Assembly (NCBI GenBank): GCA_020634575.1
Contig: JACKBM010000063.1
Coordinates: 1-37,819 of the forward strand
DNA: 37,819 nt
Direction: 5' to 3'
From: Ardenticatenales bacterium
Lineage (GTDB): Bacteria; Chloroflexota; Anaerolineae; Promineifilales; Promineifilaceae
Shown here piece after piece: positions 33,281 to 37,819 of the stretch; position 1 is the first letter of the stretch, and the number at the start of each line of letters is the position of its first letter. Under the pieces are notes generated by a model that searched no databases, was not told the origin of the DNA, and saw only the letters and a program-made list of their open reading frames with translations. A program made the translations under genes and the position numbers.

Positions 33281-36200
33281 ATGAATGTTAGTAGAGCTAG
33301 GAACTGGCTTTTGCTGATACCAGCCCTTATGCTGATGGTATTTGCCACGGTCAGTGCCCGGACTCAGCCTGAGTCCGGTAGTCCAGATGGGCTGGACATC
33401 TATCTGATCCGCCTCAGTGACGCACCGCTGGCGAGCTATCGCGGCGACATTACCGGACTGGAGGCCACCAACCCCGGCGTGCTGGGTGAGCGTAAGCTTA
33501 ATGTGGCCAGCTCGGCCAGCCAGGCGTATGCCACTTTCCTGGAAGGGAAACGGGCCGCCCTCATCAACCAGATGGATCAGGTTTTCGGCCGCTCCGTCGA
33601 TGTGGTTTATGAGTATTACGTCACCAACAACGGTATGGCCGTTCGCCTGACCGCGGCTGAAGCGGCTATCGTGGCCGAAATGCCGGATGTTGTGGTGGTG
33701 CGCCGGGATTATGAGCGCCAGTTGATGACCGATGCTGGCCCGGCCTGGATCGGCGCCCCGGAGATCTGGAATGGCACCGCGACCGGCGGTATGCCCGGCA
33801 CCAAAGGTGAAGGCATCATCGTTGGTGTGATCGATACCGGCATCAATCCGAGCAATCCTTCCTTTGCTGACATCGGTGGTGATGCCTACGACCATGACAA
33901 TCCGTTTGGTAGTGGCACTTACGTTGGTGTCTGCGATTCCGGCGACCCCAGCTTTGACCCGACCTTCCCCTGCAATGACAAGCTGATCGGCGCCTGGGGC
34001 TTCCCCACTGTCAATGGTGGTGATCCGCGGGACAATGATGGCCATGGTTCGCACACCGCCAGCACATCGGCTGGTAATGTGGTGACGGCTACAGTCGTTG
34101 GCCCGACGCTGACAGTTACCCGCACCATCACTGGTGTGGCGCCCCATGCCAACATCATTGCCTACGCGGCCTGCTGTACCGCCTCGGCCCTGGCCAGCGC
34201 CATCGACCAGGTCGTGCTGGACGGCGTGGATGTGGTGAACTACTCCATTGGCTCAGATGCGCCGACGAGCCCCTGGGATCCGGGTGACTTTGACTCCTCC
34301 GGTTTCCTGGCGGCGCGCGATGCGGGCGTCTTTGTAGCCACATCGGCCGGTAACAACGGCCCGGGTGCAGCCACTGTTGGCTCACCGGCCGTGGCGCCCT
34401 GGATCCTCTCCGTAGGCGCCAGTACGCATGACCGGGCGTATCCCAACGCTGTGACAGACATGTCGGGCGGCGGCACACCACCGGCCGATATGTTCGGCAA
34501 GGGCTTTACCGATGGGTATGGGCCAGCCGACATCGTCTTCGCGGGTGACTTCCCGGCTGACGTCGGCACGACGCCCGAACTTTGCGGCGCCGGCGCAGCC
34601 CAATCCAACACCTCCCCCTGGAACCCCGGCACCTTCAGCGGCCAGATCGTTGTTTGTGAGCGCGGTATCTATGGCCGTGTTGAGAAAGGCGAAAATGTGC
34701 TGGCTGCTGGTGCGGGTGGTTACATTTTGGTTAACACTGCCGCTCAGGGCGAGTCGATCAATGGCGATGCCCATGCGTTGCCTGGCGTCCACCTGGGCGC
34801 GACCCTGGGCGATCAGCTGCTGACCTGGTTGGCCTCCGGCTCCGGCCACACGGCCGTCATCGCCGGTGCGGTTCTCGATATCGACCCGGCCAATGGTGAC
34901 ATCATGGCTGGCTTCAGCTCGCGCGGCCCGAATGTGCCCGCGCCGAGCATTATCGTGCCCAGCCTGAGCGCCCCCGGCGTCGACATCATCGCCGCAGACG
35001 GCGTGGGCGACGCTGTCTCCTGGGGCTTCAACAGTGGTACCTCGATGGCCAGCCCGCACGCGGCTGGCGCAGCGGCCCTGCTGATGGCGCTCCACCCGAC
35101 CTGGACCCCGGCCGAAATCCAGTCAGCCATGATGCTGAGTGCTGACCCCTCAGCCATGCTGAAGGATGACGGCTCAACCCCGGCCGATCCGTTTGACGAC
35201 GGCAGCGGCCGCGTCGATCTGACCCACGCCGGTATCATCGGCCTGGTGATGGATGAGTCAACGGCCAACTACACGGCGGCCAACCCCGATACCGGTGGTG
35301 ATCCGTCCACCCTGAACCTGGCCTCGCTGGGGCAGGGCGCCTGCCAGGATACCTGTTCCTGGAACCGCACCGTCACCAACCGCTCCGGCAATACCTGGAC
35401 CTGGAATGCCAGCGTTATTGACCTGTCCGGTGGTGTGACCGGCGATGTTTCCCCGACCAGCTTCTCGCTGGCCGATGGCGCCTCACAGACGATTACGGTC
35501 ACGCTGGATGTAACCGGGGCAACCCTGAATACCTGGCACTTCGGCCAGCTCGAACTGGCGCCCACCGTCGTTGAAGGTGATCCGGCGCCGCCGAACAGCT
35601 ACATGCCAATCGCGGCCTTTGCTATCGATGCGTTACCGCCGGCACTGGACCTGTCCGCTACTTCGCTGAGCGCGACGGTTGCCCCTGATCAGACGACTAA
35701 TGTTGATCTGACCATTGGCAATACCGGTGAGCAATCTCTGGAGTGGTCGCTGTTTGAGTACGGCCCGATCACCGCAGTTGAAGGTGGCTGGTCCGATAAC
35801 TTTGACAGTTACGCGACGGGCAGCCAGCTGCACGGCCAGGGTGGCTGGAAAGGTTGGGCCAATGACCCGAGTGCCGGCGCTCTCACGAGTAGTGCTCAGG
35901 CTGTGAGTACACCCAATTCCGTCGAGATTGTGGGTGCTAGCGACCTTGTCCAAGAGTACACCATCGACGATGGCACCTGGACCTTCAGCGGAATGCAATA
36001 CATTCCGGCTTCACTGTCTGGCGTGACCTACTTCATCATGCTCAACCAATATGATGACGCCGGTGCGACCAATAACTGGTCTATTGAGGTCCAGTTTGAC
36101 GGGACGCAGGATATGGTCATCGCCAATGGCAATGGCACCGGCGATCCTCTGCCCATCATCTACGACCAATGGGTGGAGATCCGTGTAGAGATAGACCTGG

Positions 36201-36604
36201 TCAACGATATGCAGTTCTTCTTCTACGGCGGTGACCTGCTTTACTTCGGTTCCTGGTCGGAAAACGTAAGCGGTGGTGGCATCACCTCCATTGGCGCGCT
36301 CGACCTGTTCGCCAACAATGCCAGCGCGGTCTACTATGACGATCTGTCGCTGCAGCCGAGTTCTGGCTTCTGTGCGTCACCTGCTGACATTCCCTGGCTG
36401 TCACTAAGTGATACCTCGGGCACGGTTGCCGGTGGTGGCAGTGATACCGTCACAGTTACCATGGATGCGACTGGTCTGAGCAGCGGTAGCTACAGTGGCT
36501 TCCTCTGTCTGGAAACGAACGATCCGGCGGCACCGCTGGTCCCGATTCCAGTCGAGATGCTGGTTGGCTATCTGAACTATCTGCCCATTGTGATCAAGGG
36601 GTAG
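33281..36604 (+). CDS. Large secreted subtilase (S8) with PA-type insert, Ig-like and LamG-like domains
   Basis: 1107 residues. Signal peptide about 1-27 (WLLLIPALMLMVFATVSA); I9-like propeptide 35-145; S8 domain with Asp185 (GVIDTGINPSNPSF), His255 (DNDGHGSHTAST), Asn358 (TSAGNNGPGAATVG) and Ser588 (NSGTSMASPHAAGAA). A protease-associated (PA) insert lies about 415-530 (GQIVVCERGIYGRVEKGENV, AGAGGYILVN), as in C5a-peptidase-type subtilases. After 680 comes a Fn3-like segment, then an Ig/BACON-like module begun at about 787 (LDLSATSLSATVAPDQTTNVDLTIGNTGEQSLEWSLFE), apparently interrupted by a LamG-like domain at 834-1025 and resumed at 1027 (GFCASPADIPWLSLSDTSGTV). The tail is YLNYLPIVIKG. 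ATG 33281 fits GGAGG better than ATG 33275. It probably digests external protein. Confidence 0.9.
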   Translation: MNVSRARNWLLLIPALMLMVFATVSARTQPESGSPDGLDIYLIRLSDAPLASYRGDITGLEATNPGVLGERKLNVASSASQAYATFLEGKRAALINQMDQVFGRSVDVVYEYYVTNNGMAVRLTAAEAAIVAEMPDVVVVRRDYERQLMTDAGPAWIGAPEIWNGTATGGMPGTKGEGIIVGVIDTGINPSNPSFADIGGDAYDHDNPFGSGTYVGVCDSGDPSFDPTFPCNDKLIGAWGFPTVNGGDPRDNDGHGSHTASTSAGNVVTATVVGPTLTVTRTITGVAPHANIIAYAACCTASALASAIDQVVLDGVDVVNYSIGSDAPTSPWDPGDFDSSGFLAARDAGVFVATSAGNNGPGAATVGSPAVAPWILSVGASTHDRAYPNAVTDMSGGGTPPADMFGKGFTDGYGPADIVFAGDFPADVGTTPELCGAGAAQSNTSPWNPGTFSGQIVVCERGIYGRVEKGENVLAAGAGGYILVNTAAQGESINGDAHALPGVHLGATLGDQLLTWLASGSGHTAVIAGAVLDIDPANGDIMAGFSSRGPNVPAPSIIVPSLSAPGVDIIAADGVGDAVSWGFNSGTSMASPHAAGAAALLMALHPTWTPAEIQSAMMLSADPSAMLKDDGSTPADPFDDGSGRVDLTHAGIIGLVMDESTANYTAANPDTGGDPSTLNLASLGQGACQDTCSWNRTVTNRSGNTWTWNASVIDLSGGVTGDVSPTSFSLADGASQTITVTLDVTGATLNTWHFGQLELAPTVVEGDPAPPNSYMPIAAFAIDALPPALDLSATSLSATVAPDQTTNVDLTIGNTGEQSLEWSLFEYGPITAVEGGWSDNFDSYATGSQLHGQGGWKGWANDPSAGALTSSAQAVSTPNSVEIVGASDLVQEYTIDDGTWTFSGMQYIPASLSGVTYFIMLNQYDDAGATNNWSIEVQFDGTQDMVIANGNGTGDPLPIIYDQWVEIRVEIDLVNDMQFFFYGGDLLYFGSWSENVSGGGITSIGALDLFANNASAVYYDDLSLQPSSGFCASPADIPWLSLSDTSGTVAGGGSDTVTVTMDATGLSSGSYSGFLCLETNDPAAPLVPIPVEMLVGYLNYLPIVIKG

Positions 36605-36619
36605 TTTGATTGGCTGATT

Positions 36620-36648
36620 CCGGCTGGCTGCCTCGTGTAGCCAGCCGG
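36620..36648. terminator. First hairpin after the subtilase gene
   Basis: Perfect 10-bp stem CCGGCTGGCT / AGCCAGCCGG (36620-36629 with 36639-36648) with a 9-base loop, 16 bases after the stop. No T-run follows; it probably protects the 3' end or assists the next hairpin. Confidence 0.5.
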
Positions 36649-36661
36649 TGAGCCGCAAAAG

Positions 36662-36695
36662 AAAAGCACCGGTCGGAAACGGCCGGTGCTTTTTT
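36662..36695. terminator. Bidirectional intrinsic terminator
   Basis: Stem AAAAGCACCGGTC / GGCCGGTGCTTTT (36662-36674 with 36681-36693, one T-G wobble) around loop GGAAAC, with A-run on the left and T-run on the right. It can end both the subtilase transcript (plus) and the PIG-L deacetylase transcript (minus), which converge here. Confidence 0.9.
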
Positions 36696-36718
36696 AATTG
36701 ACTGCCTAAAATTGGCGC

Positions 36719-37516
36719 TTATTCTGCGATGGCAGCTTTGTATTGTTCTGGATTGGCCGCTATCAACTTGGTCCAGGTTTCATCCCCCTCGATGGTGAGG
36801 ACGCGGAAACATTCAGCGTAGCCCAGACCGCTGTCGCCGGCCCGTTCCTGGCCGCGCTCCCGAATGCGGTCGCCCAGCCCTTCAACGTGGCCGACCTGGC
36901 TCTCATGTTTGAGCAAGGCTTCGATCTTCTGCTCGATGGTGTCGCTGATATCGACCAGATGATCACCTTCACCCCAGCTCACGACATAGACCTTGCGCAC
37001 CTTGTGGGCGTGTATGCCATCGCCCGCCAGTTCCTCAAACAGATTGGGCTGGCCTGAGGCTGGGAAAACTGCATCCAGGGCGGCGCCACCAACAGCGCGA
37101 TGATCGGGATGGTTGATGCCGCCGCGGGGTGTGTAAAGCAACGTCGGGTCAGCCGTGACGACCACTTCGGGCTGGAACTGCCGTATCTCGCGCACCATGC
37201 GCCGGCGCAGAGCGATGTCATTGACCACCATCCCATCGGGTTCGCGGAAAAACGTAATGTCTTCAACGCCAATCGCATGGGCGGCGGCTGTCGTTTCTGC
37301 TTCGCGGATGGCGGCAGCTTTGGCCCGCGTCATTCCTTCGGCAGCGACGCCATCACGGGCGACGCCGACATCGCCGCTGGTGACGATGACGTAGCGGGCG
37401 CGGGCGCCGGCCTTGATCCATTTAGCCAGGGTACCGGCACAGCCAAATTCGATATCATCGGGATGGGCAAAAATAGCAATAAAGCTGCTGGGAATGTAGG
37501 TGTCAATCTGTGTCAT
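36719..37516 (-). CDS. PIG-L family deacetylase (LmbE-like)
   Basis: 265 residues, zinc-dependent N-acetylglucosamine-type deacetylase. The AHPDD zinc motif is in IFAHPDDIEFGCAGTLAKW; the following TSGDVGVARDGVA and REAETTAAAHAIGVEDITFF are typical, and the third zinc His is in GGINHPDHRAVGGAAL. Relatives deacetylate GlcNAc-inositol, GlcNAc-malate (BshB, bacillithiol) or chitobiose; no partner gene indicates which. The start ATG 37516 (MTQIDTYIP) has AGGAT upstream; the frame is open 51 bases further. It converges with the subtilase gene at the shared terminator. Confidence 0.9.
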   Translation of the reverse strand: MTQIDTYIPSSFIAIFAHPDDIEFGCAGTLAKWIKAGARARYVIVTSGDVGVARDGVAAEGMTRAKAAAIREAETTAAAHAIGVEDITFFREPDGMVVNDIALRRRMVREIRQFQPEVVVTADPTLLYTPRGGINHPDHRAVGGAALDAVFPASGQPNLFEELAGDGIHAHKVRKVYVVSWGEGDHLVDISDTIEQKIEALLKHESQVGHVEGLGDRIRERGQERAGDSGLGYAECFRVLTIEGDETWTKLIAANPEQYKAAIAE

Positions 37517-37610
37517 GATTATCCTGTCATGTGGCTGAGAAATTGGCAATGGGCGCGATTGTAACATCCCGCCAGATTCTTTTCATGGGCTGCTTACGTT
37601 TTTCAGATGG

Positions 37611-37819
37611 TTAACCGAGTCCGAAACGGGTCAGATTAAAGGGGGTTAACAGGTCAGGCCGCCGCCCCGTCAGGCGCCATTCAGCCAGCAGTTGCGCCAC
37701 CGCCGGAGCGATAGCCCAGCCGTGACCGGACCAGCCCGCAGCAAACGTGAGGTTATCGAGACCGGGGAGCTGATCGATGATGGGGATGCCGTCAAAGGAG
37801 ACCCCTTCCGGCCGGTCCG
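37611..37819 (-). CDS. FAD-dependent oxidoreductase (DAO type), C-terminal fragment
   Basis: The last 68 or so residues of a flavoprotein, cut by the window edge. The translation DGIPIIDQLPGLDNLTFAAGWSGHGWAIAPAVAQLLAEWRLTGRRPDLLTPFNLTRFGLG matches the C-terminus of the DAO/glycine oxidase/sarcosine oxidase family: the substrate-binding strand PIIDQLPGLDNL, then the FAD-contacting GWSGHGWAIAPAVAQLLAE. TAA at 37613-37611 ends it. It is the upstream neighbour of the PIG-L gene, 94 bp away. Which amine or amino acid it oxidises cannot be told from the fragment. Confidence 0.85.
   Translation of the reverse strand, partial: DRPEGVSFDGIPIIDQLPGLDNLTFAAGWSGHGWAIAPAVAQLLAEWRLTGRRPDLLTPFNLTRFGLG

Noticed and set aside
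33254..34147. Minus-strand open frame of 297 codons opposite the large subtilase
   Set aside because: The plus strand encodes conserved S8 motifs throughout; the antisense frame is low-complexity and unlike any family.

Overview
The window looks like chromosomal DNA of a GC-rich (roughly 60 percent) filamentous-type member of the Chloroflexota, most likely class Anaerolineae. This is inferred from protein style, not from a marker gene. The hints are lipoproteins whose lipobox is followed by long Thr/Pro/Ala linkers, exported subtilases ending in a short F/Y-L-P-I-V tail, a GAF/PAS-rich histidine kinase, and palindromic intergenic repeats. No rRNA, tRNA, phage, insertion sequence or CRISPR array was seen.

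Layout. 1-7115 (all minus): a Tat-type metallophosphoesterase (cut by the window edge), a PQQ-type sugar dehydrogenase lipoprotein overlapping dtd, a NAGPA-like phosphodiester glycosidase bracketed by two copies of a short inverted-repeat element, a long-form glucose-1-phosphate thymidylyltransferase, and a large GT-C-like membrane protein. 7281-8093 (plus): an aldo/keto reductase, separated from a convergent methyltransferase by a 104-bp inverted-repeat element. The methyltransferase appears to have lost its stop codon by a frameshift. 8951-13740 (minus): a tightly packed run of phosphoribosyltransferase, orphan HyuB-type hydantoinase subunit, VanY-type D,D-carboxypeptidase lipoprotein and CapA-like lipoprotein, then a perfect 23-bp hairpin and the methyltransferase. 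13933-15602 (plus): a quinone oxidoreductase and a GNAT acetyltransferase.

15691-28656 (all minus) holds ten genes: a Crp/Fnr regulator, an MBL-fold protein without its metal ligands, an AlaX-type editing protein, a GAF-GAF-PAS histidine kinase, a MobA-like nucleotidyltransferase, a protein of the family labelled quinate 5-dehydrogenase, a subtilase, SppA, an MFS transporter and a PatB/MalY-type PLP enzyme. 28657-29028 is a regulatory-looking divergent region rich in dyads. 29029-31341 (plus) is a membrane-anchored surface protein; 31401-32822 (minus) an amidase; 32904-33029 a tandem array of seven 18-bp units; 33281-36604 (plus) a large secreted subtilase. The right end has a bidirectional terminator, a PIG-L-type deacetylase and the C-terminus of a DAO-type FAD oxidoreductase.

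The most interesting signals are: (1) two exported proteins in which a jelly-roll-like domain seems to be inserted inside another beta-sandwich domain; (2) a strongly over-represented palindrome, CCGGCCGG (about 36 copies counted by eye, about half extended to ACCGGCCGGT), reminiscent of cyanobacterial HIP1; (3) an MBL-fold protein that has lost every usual metal ligand; (4) a family of palindromic repeats built on ACCYGACRGGT that occurs as hairpins and as a tandem array; (5) a glycosidase gene bracketed by two direct copies of an inverted-repeat element.
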